This document shows, piece by piece, positions 44,991-53,365 of a DNA stretch of 64,000 nucleotides (position 1 is the stretch's first letter; every line of letters begins with the position of its first letter). Made by a program: the position numbers and the translations under genes. This stretch comes from Alkalihalobacterium sp048323755. Lineage in GTDB: Bacteria; Bacillota; Bacilli; Bacillales; Bacillaceae_F. A model generated the notes under the pieces. The model had not been told where the DNA came from. It did not search any database and saw only the letters and a program-made list of their open reading frames with translations. The stretch lies in assembly GCF_048323755.1 (NCBI RefSeq), contig NZ_JBLWFS010000015.1:1-64000 (forward strand), in the 5' to 3' direction.

Positions 44991-47648
44991 CTAGTTTAGT
45001 TGTGCTGCAATTTCATCCAGCTTTTCATTTGTAAGTTGGTGAATTTCTTGACTAAAAATCAATTGTTCAAAATCAAGAACTGTAATTAATCGCTCACCCA
45101 AATGACAAATACCTTCTATAATCTCGGTATTTACATACGTATTCTTTTCATCACATAATTCCAAACTGTTTCTACTCACTTTTAGAACTTGAGTGACTTC
45201 ATCTACTAAATAACCAATTTCCGTTTCTTTCATCTTGACAACAATCACCCTTGTTTTCTTATTGAAAGACTTCGTTGGTAAATTAAAGTAATTTCTTAAA
45301 TCAATCACAGGAATGACTTTACCACGTAAATTAATCATTCCTAGGACACTCGGAGCAGAAGTGACCACTTTTGTAATTTTCGGTATCGAAATTATATCTT
45401 TGACGTATGAGATATTAATTCCATACTCCTCATTAGCTAGTTTAAACGTTACAAGTTGATCTTCCTCATTTTCTTCACTACGGTTTTGCTTCTGATCTGC
45501 TAAATTATCTTGAGCCCCTTCTTCATTAACTACCGATGCAATATCTAAAATAAGGGCAACATTACCATTCCCCATAATCGTAGCCCCAGCTATATGTGGT
45601 GGATTGCCAATGTATTGACCTAAAGATTTTATTACAATTTCTTGGTTACCTAACGTTCGATCAGCAATGATTCCAATCCGTTTATTAGCGATTCCAACAA
45701 CGATCACAAAAATTCGTTTTGTTTCGTTTAATTTATTACTAGTTTTTTCTTGGTTGATGTCTAATTTTTGATCCATACGTACAAGCGGCAACACACTTCC
45801 ACGGACGATTGCAACTTCCTTATCTTTCACTGATTGCACTTCTTCTGGATTAAGACGAATAATTTCTAGGACGTTTACAAGTGGAATAGCGAAAATTCGC
45901 TTTCCTAGTTCAATGAGTAAAGAACGAATAATTGCTAGGGTTAGAGGTAGCTTTATGGTAAAGGTCGTACCTTCGCCAACTTCTGTTTCAATATCTATAA
46001 TTCCATTTAGTTTCTCAATGTGCGAGCGGACAATATCCATGCCAACCCCTCGACCAGATATATCCGAGACTTGTTTTACTGTTGATAAACCTGATTTAAA
46101 AATAAGAAAAATTAGATCTCGTTCTGTCATCTTACTTGCTTCATCTTCAGTAAGTGTGCCATTTTTGATCGCAGTTTCTTTAATCTTTTTGGCATCTATT
46201 CCACGCCCATCGTCTGTAATCGTTATGACGATATGATTTTCTTGATGAAATGCTTTTACTAATACCTTTCCTTTCCTTGGTTTCCCAACACGTTCACGCT
46301 CGTCCGGTGTCTCGATTCCATGATCTATAGAATTACGAAGTAAGTGAATGAGTGGATCACTAATTTCCTCGATTAACGTTCGATCTAATTCTGTTTCTTT
46401 TCCTTCCATCAAAAAGTCTACTTCTTTTTGAACAATACTTGCTGTGTCTCTTACTAGACGAGGAAAGCGATTAAAGAGCTGTTCAATCGGTAACATCCTC
46501 GTTTTCATCATTCCTTCTTGTAATTCTCCGATGACACGATTAAGATGATTCGTTACTTCTGTTAAAGTCTCTACTTCTTCCTGATGTTCGGTTGTCACTC
46601 GACTAAAGCGATTTCTCACTTCTACTAATCTCGTTTGATCAATAACGAGTTCACCTACTAAGTTCATCAAGTGTTCCAATTTATCAACATCTACTCGAAC
46701 CGTTGGGTTAATTTTTAATTTTTGTTTCAATGTTTCATCAGTCTTAACGGTTTCTTCACTTTGCTGCCCTTCAAGTAATTCCATCGGTTCTGAAGAAAGA
46801 GTATTTTTGATTTCTACTAGTTCATCTCCGTCAATCATTTTTTTCTCCACTACTACTAATTGATCAATCGTTACTGGGATGACCTTAACACTTTCAATTT
46901 CAGAAACCTGATCGATTACTTTATAGATGGCCCCTTCTTCTTCCAACGTTATAAGGGTGAAGATAACATTTCCATTGAATGTTTCCGCTTCAATCTCTTC
47001 ACGTAGCGGAGAGGTAACCGCAATTTCGCCAACTTCTTTCAGGTTATTATGTAGCAAAATGGTTCGTACAGATTTCATTAACGATTTCTTCTGAAGCTGA
47101 ATGTGAATATTAAAAATCAGATAATTATCATTAAGTGCTGAATATAATACGTGTTTTTGATATTCATCGAACTCAATGACTAAAGGTTCTTCAGCTGCCA
47201 ATTCACCTTTCATCTCATCAAGTACATATTCAATGCTGACTTGATTTTCAATACTGACTTTTTGTGCTTTCGTTGCTTCTATTTTTTTTAGTAAAGATGA
47301 TATATCTACATCCTCACCTCGACCTTCAATAATTGAGCTTTTTATTTGCTTGATGACATCAATAGATTGAAACATGACATCAAAAATTTCTTTAGACGTT
47401 TTCAGCTGTTGTCTGCGGATTAAATCGAAGACTCCTTCAAGATGATGAGTCAATTCTTTCATCACATCAAAACCCATCGCTGCAGAAGAGCCTTTTAACG
47501 TATGTGCAGCTCTAAAAATATTATTGATAATTTCTCTATTCATTGGATCATTTTCTAGGTCGATAATTTGCTGATCCAAAATTAACAATTGCTCATCAAC
47601 TTCATCGAGGAAAACCCCGATATATTCCGAGATGTTTATTCCTTCCAC
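44991..47648 (-). CDS. cheA: CheA histidine kinase with an additional C-terminal CheW domain
   Basis: An 885-residue kinase: Hpt domain (1 to about 105, phosphorylatable His49 in RAAHTLKGSSA), a P2-like region (about 155-260), dimerisation domain (about 315-385), HATPase (N-box LLRNSIDHGIE, G1 DDGRGID, G2 GRGVGMDIV), the P5 CheW-like domain (about 565-705) and a second CheW domain (about 735-880, opening QLVTFKLANEEYGINI). The extra CheW may let it build arrays differently from the housekeeping kinase. ATG at 47648, 11 bp after cheW. Likely phosphate acceptors in the operon are CheB and the REC-GGDEF-EAL protein. Confidence 0.95.
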   Translation of the reverse strand: MEGINISEYIGVFLDEVDEQLLILDQQIIDLENDPMNREIINNIFRAAHTLKGSSAAMGFDVMKELTHHLEGVFDLIRRQQLKTSKEIFDVMFQSIDVIKQIKSSIIEGRGEDVDISSLLKKIEATKAQKVSIENQVSIEYVLDEMKGELAAEEPLVIEFDEYQKHVLYSALNDNYLIFNIHIQLQKKSLMKSVRTILLHNNLKEVGEIAVTSPLREEIEAETFNGNVIFTLITLEEEGAIYKVIDQVSEIESVKVIPVTIDQLVVVEKKMIDGDELVEIKNTLSSEPMELLEGQQSEETVKTDETLKQKLKINPTVRVDVDKLEHLMNLVGELVIDQTRLVEVRNRFSRVTTEHQEEVETLTEVTNHLNRVIGELQEGMMKTRMLPIEQLFNRFPRLVRDTASIVQKEVDFLMEGKETELDRTLIEEISDPLIHLLRNSIDHGIETPDERERVGKPRKGKVLVKAFHQENHIVITITDDGRGIDAKKIKETAIKNGTLTEDEASKMTERDLIFLIFKSGLSTVKQVSDISGRGVGMDIVRSHIEKLNGIIDIETEVGEGTTFTIKLPLTLAIIRSLLIELGKRIFAIPLVNVLEIIRLNPEEVQSVKDKEVAIVRGSVLPLVRMDQKLDINQEKTSNKLNETKRIFVIVVGIANKRIGIIADRTLGNQEIVIKSLGQYIGNPPHIAGATIMGNGNVALILDIASVVNEEGAQDNLADQKQNRSEENEEDQLVTFKLANEEYGINISYVKDIISIPKITKVVTSAPSVLGMINLRGKVIPVIDLRNYFNLPTKSFNKKTRVIVVKMKETEIGYLVDEVTQVLKVSRNSLELCDEKNTYVNTEIIEGICHLGERLITVLDFEQLIFSQEIHQLTNEKLDEIAAQLN

Positions 47649-47659
47649 ATTCTCACCTC

Positions 47660-48091
47660 CTACTCGGTTGGATATAATACTTTTTCTAAATTTAAAATTC
47701 CGATCACCTGACCATCTAATTTAACAAAACCGTGAAAAAAATCTTCATCGACCTGCATCCCTGGCGGTGGTTCGATATTCTCTAGTTCAACATAGGTAAC
47801 CATTTTTACTTCATCAACCTTGACTCCTATGTTTTCACTATCACCTTGAACAATGACGATTCTATTTTTTTTATTTGCCTTTGCACCAGAATTCAATTGC
47901 CCGAGCATTTTAACTACTGGAATAATCTTTCCTCTTAAATTGATCACACCTTGAATATGCGGTTTAATCCCGGGTATTTGCGTGACCGTCTGCGGTCTAA
48001 GAATTTCAACAACTTCGTTTATCGGAAGTGAAAATAACTGTTGGTTAATCGTGAAAACTACATATTGGTTCCTAGTGGCTGTTACACTCAT
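47660..48091 (-). CDS. cheW: CheW coupling protein
   Basis: A 143-residue single CheW domain (YVVFTINQQLFSLPINEVVEIL, then VINLRGKIIPVVKM) that links the receptor tip to CheA. ATG at 48091 is preferred over one nine codons upstream, because AGAGGTGGG precedes it. It is the first gene of the chemosensory operon. A FNR/CRP-like box and -10 element lie about 115-165 bp upstream. Confidence 0.93.
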   Translation of the reverse strand: MSVTATRNQYVVFTINQQLFSLPINEVVEILRPQTVTQIPGIKPHIQGVINLRGKIIPVVKMLGQLNSGAKANKKNRIVIVQGDSENIGVKVDEVKMVTYVELENIEPPPGMQVDEDFFHGFVKLDGQVIGILNLEKVLYPTE

Positions 48092-48212
48092 AATCCCACC
48101 TCTTTCTATTCCACCCAATTTTTATAAGTAATTCATTCTAGTAAATTAGTCCTTTGTATATTTTTATTTTCTCTTTTATTTAACATCAAAGCTACTAACC
48201 ATCTTTCCTATT

Positions 48213-48254
48213 TTTATATTAAAACCTACTATACTTTAAGTGATAGATATCACA
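48213..48254 (-). promoter_or_regulatory. Putative promoter with FNR/CRP-family box for the chemosensory operon
   Basis: AGTGATAGATATCACA (48239-48254) matches the TGTGA-N6-TCACA style of CRP/FNR sites. A TATAAA -10-like hexamer lies at 48218-48213 on the minus strand. With initiation near 48205 the box centres at about -41.5, the class II activator position; no -35 is needed. Confidence 0.45.
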
Positions 48255-48286
48255 GTAGATTGGGGTTTATATAGCTTTAACCCATA

Positions 48287-48382
48287 AAAAAGCTAGCTCT
48301 TTATTAAGTTTCATTTCTCAATCACTCTAATAAAACATCATTAGTAGTAACTGAAAAACTAGTACTTAAGAGCTAGCTTTTC
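48287..48382 (-). terminator. Terminator of the LuxR gene, separated from it by a MITE
   Basis: On the minus strand AAAAGCTAGCTCTTAA (arm ending 48382) pairs with AAGAGCTAGCTTTTTT (arm 48287-48305) across about 57 nt and is followed by a T-run. The MITE sits between the LuxR stop codon and this terminator. Confidence 0.65.
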
Positions 48383-48399
48383 ATATTCTATTTTTTATA

Positions 48400-48583
48400 G
48401 GCTGTTTTCGTAAACTTTGTTGCTATTGGACCGTTTTATTAACATAAATCAGCCAGATGGACAAATTCATTTGTCCATCTGGCTGATTTATGTTAAAAAG
48501 CCTCACGCTAAAGCGTGAGAACCAAGCTTTCGCTTGGTTAACGGTCCAATAGCTAACAGCAACAATCTTTTAGAAAAGAGGCC
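48400..48583. mobile_element. 184-bp MITE-like element, copy 1
   Basis: Begins GGCTGTTTTCGTAAACTTTG and ends in the imperfect complement (terminal inverted repeats of about 24 bp, plus an internal GGACCGTT/AACGGTCC pair). It is flanked by the 8-bp direct repeat TTTTTATA (48392-48399 and 48584-48591). Inside are three nested hairpins: a 26-bp stem with tip ACAAATTCATTTGT, CTCACGCT-AA-AGCGTGAG, and AACCAAGC-TTTC-GCTTGGTT. No coding capacity. Ends and 8-bp duplication fit mobilisation by an ISL3-type transposase, from memory. Confidence 0.85.
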
Positions 48584-48610
48584 TTTTTATATTATATTTT
48601 TAACCTATTA

Positions 48611-50413
48611 CTATTGTTTGTATTTGAGACGGTATATTAAAGCAAAAGCTTGTGAGCGATCCTGAACGTTTAATTTTTGAAAGATGTTTGTTAAGTGATT
48701 TTTTACTGTATGAATACTGATGACTAAAGTTTCCGCTACTTCTTGGTTATTGAGTCCTTCTAATACTAAATATAATACTTCTTTCTCTCTTTTTGTTAGG
48801 GATAAATCCTCTATTACCGTTTTAATGTTAGAAACTTTGGTAAGATTTTCTTCTTTTAAAACCCCTTGTTGTTGAACTGATAATTTAGGATCTAGTAATG
48901 CAGTACTAGAAGCAGTCTCGGTATAGGAATAATCTCCTGTATTGGTAGAGGACTGAACTTCTTCATTAAAGAACTCTGAATGAGAGAAGATTTCACTTAT
49001 GATATCACTACAAAAGTGAAGTAATTCCAACTTGTCGCGCTTCTCGCTCTCTACATGAGCTACTAATAAAGCATATACGTTTCCTTTCTTCACAATGGGT
49101 ATCTCTATAATTTTGTTTTTCCCTGCACTAACAAGGTTATATAAGTTTAGACGAACTGATGAAAGGTCAGTTTTTATATACTTGGTGAAAAGTTCCAGAA
49201 GGTGGTCTTGATTAGAAAAAATGCCTCGCGAAATAATTTTAGTCTCGTGATTATTCGTATAAATTAAACTTAAATCTATTGATCGAGTATAATCTCGTAA
49301 CATATCTATAATTATATATAATGTTGCTTTTTTGGACCTTTTATGCATTAAAATTTGTAAAACTTGTTTATGAATATCGAGTTTTAGTTTTGTATTGTTT
49401 TTTTCCCTTTTTAATTCTTTAATATATAATCTTTTACCTATTTTATTTGCAATTAGACTAGCATGATGAATATAATGGTCACTCCATGGGAACAATTCTT
49501 TACAAGAACCAAAAATCACTCCATAGACTTCTTCCTTATACATAATTGGAAAGCTAAATAAATGATCAATATCCAACCCTCGGTCACCAAAGAAAGATAG
49601 TCTTGGATCATTTTTAATATTATGCCACTGCATACTTTCCCTTAATACTATGGATTGTCCTAAAAATCCTTCACCAACAAAAAATTGATTACCTATTAAA
49701 TATGTTGCACCCGCTCCAACTATATGTTCAATTTCATAGATAGAATTCTGTTTTTTATCTGCATATCCAATAAACACGATCTCTGTTTTTTTCACTTGAT
49801 TTGGATTACTATTATATGTTTGAAAAATTTTAGTAAGTAGTACCGGGATTACACTACCTTCGTCTTCAGACAGCTGATCGATCTCATTATTTAATTGATG
49901 TAACTTTCCTTCAATTTCTTTATTAAATTTCGTGTAAAAAAAATCTCCTACAAAAATAGCTAATTTTTGTAGCTGATCAATGTATTCATTCACACTTTTA
50001 GAATCAATGATACTAAGATTGTTAATAAAACCCTGAATTTTTTTTACGGACAACCCCAATTTTCTATTTCTATTCTCTATCAAATCTTTTGTGCTTTCAC
50101 TTTCCACAAATGGCCCGGACCAAATGAAATGAGAGGTTACCCTATTATTAGTTATTGGAACGAGAAAAAACTTCATACCTAGATACTTTTCATTAAAAGC
50201 ATCAAAAACGATCGTTTGTTCATTTTTATCAAACCTCTTAATTATTTCACCAAAGCTTACATCTTGATCATTTAAGATTTCTACTGACATGTTTCCAATA
50301 TGGGTTGGGGATACCATTAATTCGCCTTGGTTATCTGTTATTGCAATTGATAATTTTAAATGTTGGCTAGTCATCCCTTGAAGTTCCTGTACAAGGTTTG
50401 GAATATATTTCAA
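48611..50413 (-). CDS. LuxR-type regulator with N-terminal sensor and GAF-like domains
   Basis: A 600-residue regulator. Residues about 1-165 form a sensor domain I do not firmly recognise (possibly PocR-like). Residues about 185-335 look GAF-like (VGAGATYLIGNQFFVGEGFLG). A helical region follows, then a C-terminal LuxR helix-turn-helix (LSLTKREKEVLYLVLEGLNN and ISIHTVKNHLTNIFQKL). There is no receiver, so it is not a classic two-component regulator. TTG start at 50413 after GGGGGGAG. It precedes the chemosensory operon on the same strand but is separated by a terminator and a MITE. It is a candidate regulator of that operon. Confidence 0.75.
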   Translation of the reverse strand: MKYIPNLVQELQGMTSQHLKLSIAITDNQGELMVSPTHIGNMSVEILNDQDVSFGEIIKRFDKNEQTIVFDAFNEKYLGMKFFLVPITNNRVTSHFIWSGPFVESESTKDLIENRNRKLGLSVKKIQGFINNLSIIDSKSVNEYIDQLQKLAIFVGDFFYTKFNKEIEGKLHQLNNEIDQLSEDEGSVIPVLLTKIFQTYNSNPNQVKKTEIVFIGYADKKQNSIYEIEHIVGAGATYLIGNQFFVGEGFLGQSIVLRESMQWHNIKNDPRLSFFGDRGLDIDHLFSFPIMYKEEVYGVIFGSCKELFPWSDHYIHHASLIANKIGKRLYIKELKREKNNTKLKLDIHKQVLQILMHKRSKKATLYIIIDMLRDYTRSIDLSLIYTNNHETKIISRGIFSNQDHLLELFTKYIKTDLSSVRLNLYNLVSAGKNKIIEIPIVKKGNVYALLVAHVESEKRDKLELLHFCSDIISEIFSHSEFFNEEVQSSTNTGDYSYTETASSTALLDPKLSVQQQGVLKEENLTKVSNIKTVIEDLSLTKREKEVLYLVLEGLNNQEVAETLVISIHTVKNHLTNIFQKLNVQDRSQAFALIYRLKYKQ

Positions 50414-50735
50414 TTTTCGGTTTCTCCCCCCAAAAAGTATTCACTTCTATTATTCTAATGAAATCAATAATAAAGTATAATAAACTATTAATTAAGTTAC
50501 AATATTAATTTATGGGTTTAATAGTAACCTACTTGAAAATATGCCAATACAACACCAATTCCATTTAATAAATATTCTAGATCATATTTATATAGTACTA
50601 ATTTAACCTCAACTTAATACAAGGCACTAGTATAAATAGATTGTTTATGAGGGAAATATAATAAAGTTATTTTATACTAAATAAGGAACGAAGCTATATC
50701 GTAACTTCGCTCCTTCCTAGTATTATTTTTATCGC
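50414..50735. other. AT-rich gap upstream of the LuxR gene
   Basis: 322 bp without a supported gene. It holds the terminator at 50684-50714 and, on the minus strand, the AT-rich promoter region of the LuxR-type gene; I see no clear operator. Confidence 0.5.
50684..50714 (-). terminator. Terminator after the DUF1906 gene
   Basis: AGGAACGAAG and CTTCGCTCCT form a 10-bp stem with one mismatch and an 11-nt loop, 22 bp past the stop codon at 50736. Confidence 0.65.
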
Positions 50736-51677
50736 TTATTCCTGCTGCCAAAGATACTCAAAGATAGCAGACTGAAACAAATTCGTATCAATATTACAGG
50801 TCTCAGCATCTATTCCATATTGCCATGCCCAATTCAACCATTCGTTTGGCGGGCCTGGTTCGTACTCTTCCGGTGCATTTTCTTCTGTTGTAATCCCAAT
50901 TTGAGGTTGGTTTGCCCAGACAATCATATTATCCGCGATATCAGCGTTTTCGTTAATGGCACCTTCAAACGCTGCCCACACATCACTTTCTGCATCAAAT
51001 AATCCGTAAATCGCAGCATTGTAGACGGATGGTTGTAGTGTGTCGTACCACCCCTGTATAAAAGCCGAGTCGATTGGATATTCTGGTTCGACGTTTGCAA
51101 AGATCGCTACTCCTTCTGGAACGCCAATACGTTCTGCATACTCAATCGCAACTTCGGCCTCCGCTACTCCTTTGTCGTATGTCGTACCATCTGTAAAGTG
51201 ATTATAGATTACTAGAATAGACACACCTTGTTGATGAAGAAAACTTACTTCATCTTCCGTTAAGCCAAAAGAAACGCCGTCCTTATCTTCTAAATACCTT
51301 CCCCAAATTTCTGGCTCCCCAAAGTTCGACGTCACGCACGTGTATAATTCTTCAGTCGTTAAACTTGCTGAATCTACACCCCAGACGATTTCACCTGTAT
51401 CTTCACCGTTCCCATTAATCGTTCCGTTTTCACCGCTTCCTTCGCCGTTCTCTCCATTTGTCTCTTCTCCGTTGCTCTCTCCACTCTCACCATTTCCAGT
51501 TTCACCGTTTTCTCCCTCTCCATTGCTTTCCCCGTTACTTCCATTACGATCATCTTGGTCTTCGATATGTCCGTTTTCACAAATAAGAGTTCGTTCGTAA
51601 CCGTCATTTATTACAAAAAAGAAAAAGGAAGCAAAAGCTAAAATAAAAACGGCTGCTAAAACAACATACTGACGCAC
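50736..51677 (-). CDS. Membrane-anchored DUF1906 (glycoside-hydrolase-like) protein
   Basis: A 313-residue protein: one N-terminal membrane anchor (about 5-25), a low-complexity Gly/Asn/Glu linker (about 36-96), and a C-terminal DUF1906 domain of the TIM-barrel glycoside-hydrolase-like type. That domain opens VWGVDSASLT and carries the strand motifs VSILVIYNHF, GVAIFANVEPEY, YNAAIYGLFD and WAWQYGID. Related proteins act on or bind cell-wall glycans. It should face the outside. The linker DNA is repeat-rich and may vary in length between strains. ATG at 51677. Single-gene unit. Confidence 0.8.
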   Translation of the reverse strand: MRQYVVLAAVFILAFASFFFFVINDGYERTLICENGHIEDQDDRNGSNGESNGEGENGETGNGESGESNGEETNGENGEGSGENGTINGNGEDTGEIVWGVDSASLTTEELYTCVTSNFGEPEIWGRYLEDKDGVSFGLTEDEVSFLHQQGVSILVIYNHFTDGTTYDKGVAEAEVAIEYAERIGVPEGVAIFANVEPEYPIDSAFIQGWYDTLQPSVYNAAIYGLFDAESDVWAAFEGAINENADIADNMIVWANQPQIGITTEENAPEEYEPGPPNEWLNWAWQYGIDAETCNIDTNLFQSAIFEYLWQQE

Positions 51678-51993
51678 TATTTCGCCTCCCTACATTTGCA
51701 AAGTCCATATATACTATTGCGTTTGTAGGAATGACGTGTAGGCGTGTACCTTGTCATCAGCGTTTTTGTCAGTTTCTAATAATTTTAATTTTGGGCTTGT
51801 TTATTTTGTAACTTTCTTTCGGAATCCTCCGTCTAATCGTTTGGAAACACATTCACAAGAAGTTCACTTCACTCAGTGGAGGGCCCCTGCTGATTGGAAG
51901 TGCTTCAACTTAACTAGTTTCTTTTATCCAGTTTAAAATGGATCACGTAAAAATGTGCGTTAATAAAAATATAATCAATCGAGGTGCATTCAA
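51678..51993. other. Divergent gap, nothing firm seen
   Basis: 316 bp between the divergent DUF1906 and LysM genes. It holds the two promoter regions, but I could not assign a promoter, operator or RNA with confidence. A few short frames lack ribosome binding sites. Confidence 0.4.
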
Positions 51994-52797
51994 TTGTTTA
52001 ATATGAAAAGAAATGCGATAAAAATGATGGCTTTATCACTTGGAGTAACAGCTATGATGGGATTTGCTCATAGTGCAGATGCAGCAATTTATGAAGTAAA
52101 AAGAGGAGATACACTATTTCGAATTGCTCAAGAAAATAAGATGACCGTTAATGAATTAAAACAAGCGAACAACTTAAAAAGCAACATCATTTTTCCTGGG
52201 CAAAAACTTCAAGTGCAGGACGCAGCCACTTTATCTTATGTCGTGAAAAGAGGTGACACTTTATACAGTATTGCTAAGAAACATCAGATGAAAGTAGAGA
52301 ACTTAAAGAATTTAAACGACTTGACAACGAATACCATTTTCCCAGGGCAAAAACTAGTGATTAAAGGAAAACCTGTCGCAGACAACTCTATACCTACGAT
52401 GAACAAAGAAGTTAAACTAACGGTTCAAAACGGATATCAGTTTGTAAAAGAAGAACCTGGTAAATATCAACTTTTCTCTAAACGAGATCCAGGATTTTTT
52501 GTAAGAGTAGAACTCATTGATGCCAAAGTCACCATGGCTGACCTCAAGAAGAATGCCCAAGAATACTTGAAAACGACAGGGAATGTTAAAGAAGTTAAAG
52601 ACTTAAAAAATGTTCACCCATTTTATAAAGGACCCGAATTTTATTTCACAAGCTCTAACCCAAAAGTACAACAGAGCATAGTTGTTAAAAAAATGAATGG
52701 CCAACTCGTCAAATTCACACTTCACCTCCTCGATAAAGAAGAAGCCGAAGATATTACACCTTCTTTATTAAAGCAATTACAAACGGTTAAATTTTAA
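51994..52797 (+). CDS. Secreted protein with two LysM domains
   Basis: A 267-residue exported protein. A signal peptide (to about Ala30, ending SADAA) is followed by two LysM peptidoglycan-binding domains (about 33-74 and 82-123, both with KRGDTL and IFPGQKL) and a C-terminal domain of about 125 residues that I do not recognise. It would bind the cell wall or spore cortex. TTG at 51994 lies seven bases after GAGGTG, better spaced than the ATG at 52003. A strong terminator follows. Confidence 0.85.
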   Translation: MFNMKRNAIKMMALSLGVTAMMGFAHSADAAIYEVKRGDTLFRIAQENKMTVNELKQANNLKSNIIFPGQKLQVQDAATLSYVVKRGDTLYSIAKKHQMKVENLKNLNDLTTNTIFPGQKLVIKGKPVADNSIPTMNKEVKLTVQNGYQFVKEEPGKYQLFSKRDPGFFVRVELIDAKVTMADLKKNAQEYLKTTGNVKEVKDLKNVHPFYKGPEFYFTSSNPKVQQSIVVKKMNGQLVKFTLHLLDKEEAEDITPSLLKQLQTVKF

Positions 52798-52801
52798 ATA
52801 T

Positions 52802-52836
52802 GAAAAGAGGATGACAACGATGGTCATCCTCTTTTC
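52802..52836 (+). terminator. Intrinsic terminator after the LysM gene
   Basis: GAAAAGAGGATGAC and GTCATCCTCTTTTC form a perfect 14-bp stem with a 7-nt loop. Confidence 0.9.
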
Positions 52837-52913
52837 ATTCACTATCACTATACACCTTCTTAAAAACTACAACTTATCTTAATTAATTGAACTAACCTAG
52901 CAATAAGCCTGCT

Positions 52914-53237
52914 TTAATGATGCTTCCTCTTATGATCCCATTTCGGAATATAACCATCGTCTTCAAGCTTTTCATAATGACTTTCAAATTTTTTGATAAT
53001 TTTATTTCCTTTCTCTTCACTAAATACGCCAAACTCTACATACTTCTCAATAATTTCTTTCTTCTTTTCAAAAGCTTCTTTATGTAAGACTGCCAATTCT
53101 TGTTTTTGCTCTTCTGTTAGCTCGACTTCTTGGACTTCAGCTTCGTTATCGTTAAATTCTGCTTGTGCAGGCAACGGTCCGAATGCCGTCAACGACAAAA
53201 ATAAAGCTGAAAGTACACCAATTGATAATTTTTTCAC
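52914..53237 (-). CDS. Small secreted DUF2680-like (YckD-type) protein
   Basis: A 107-residue exported protein with a signal peptide (KKLSIGVLSALFLSLTAFG, cleavage after PAQA) and a helical, charged mature part (LTEEQKQELAVLHKEAFEKK, then YVEFGVFSEEKGNKI) of the YckD/DUF2680 pattern, ending in a His/Lys-rich tail. Function unknown. GTG at 53237 follows AAAGGGATGG; the frame extends 14 codons further without a better site. Confidence 0.7.
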   Translation of the reverse strand: MKKLSIGVLSALFLSLTAFGPLPAQAEFNDNEAEVQEVELTEEQKQELAVLHKEAFEKKKEIIEKYVEFGVFSEEKGNKIIKKFESHYEKLEDDGYIPKWDHKRKHH

Positions 53238-53365
53238 ATAACCATCCCTTTCAAGAAAATCACCTATAGTGTACTTCAACCTTGTAATTTTATACTCTAC
53301 ACGAATATATTCCCTTTTTAAACTTCTCTAATAAAACCTATACTTACAAACCTTTAATTCGTTCC

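Larger units (their letters stand above)
48255..48610. other. Gap between cheW promoter and LuxR gene
   Basis: Contains a long-loop terminator (48287-48382) and one 184-bp MITE-like element (48400-48583); no coding frame supported. Confidence 0.7.
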
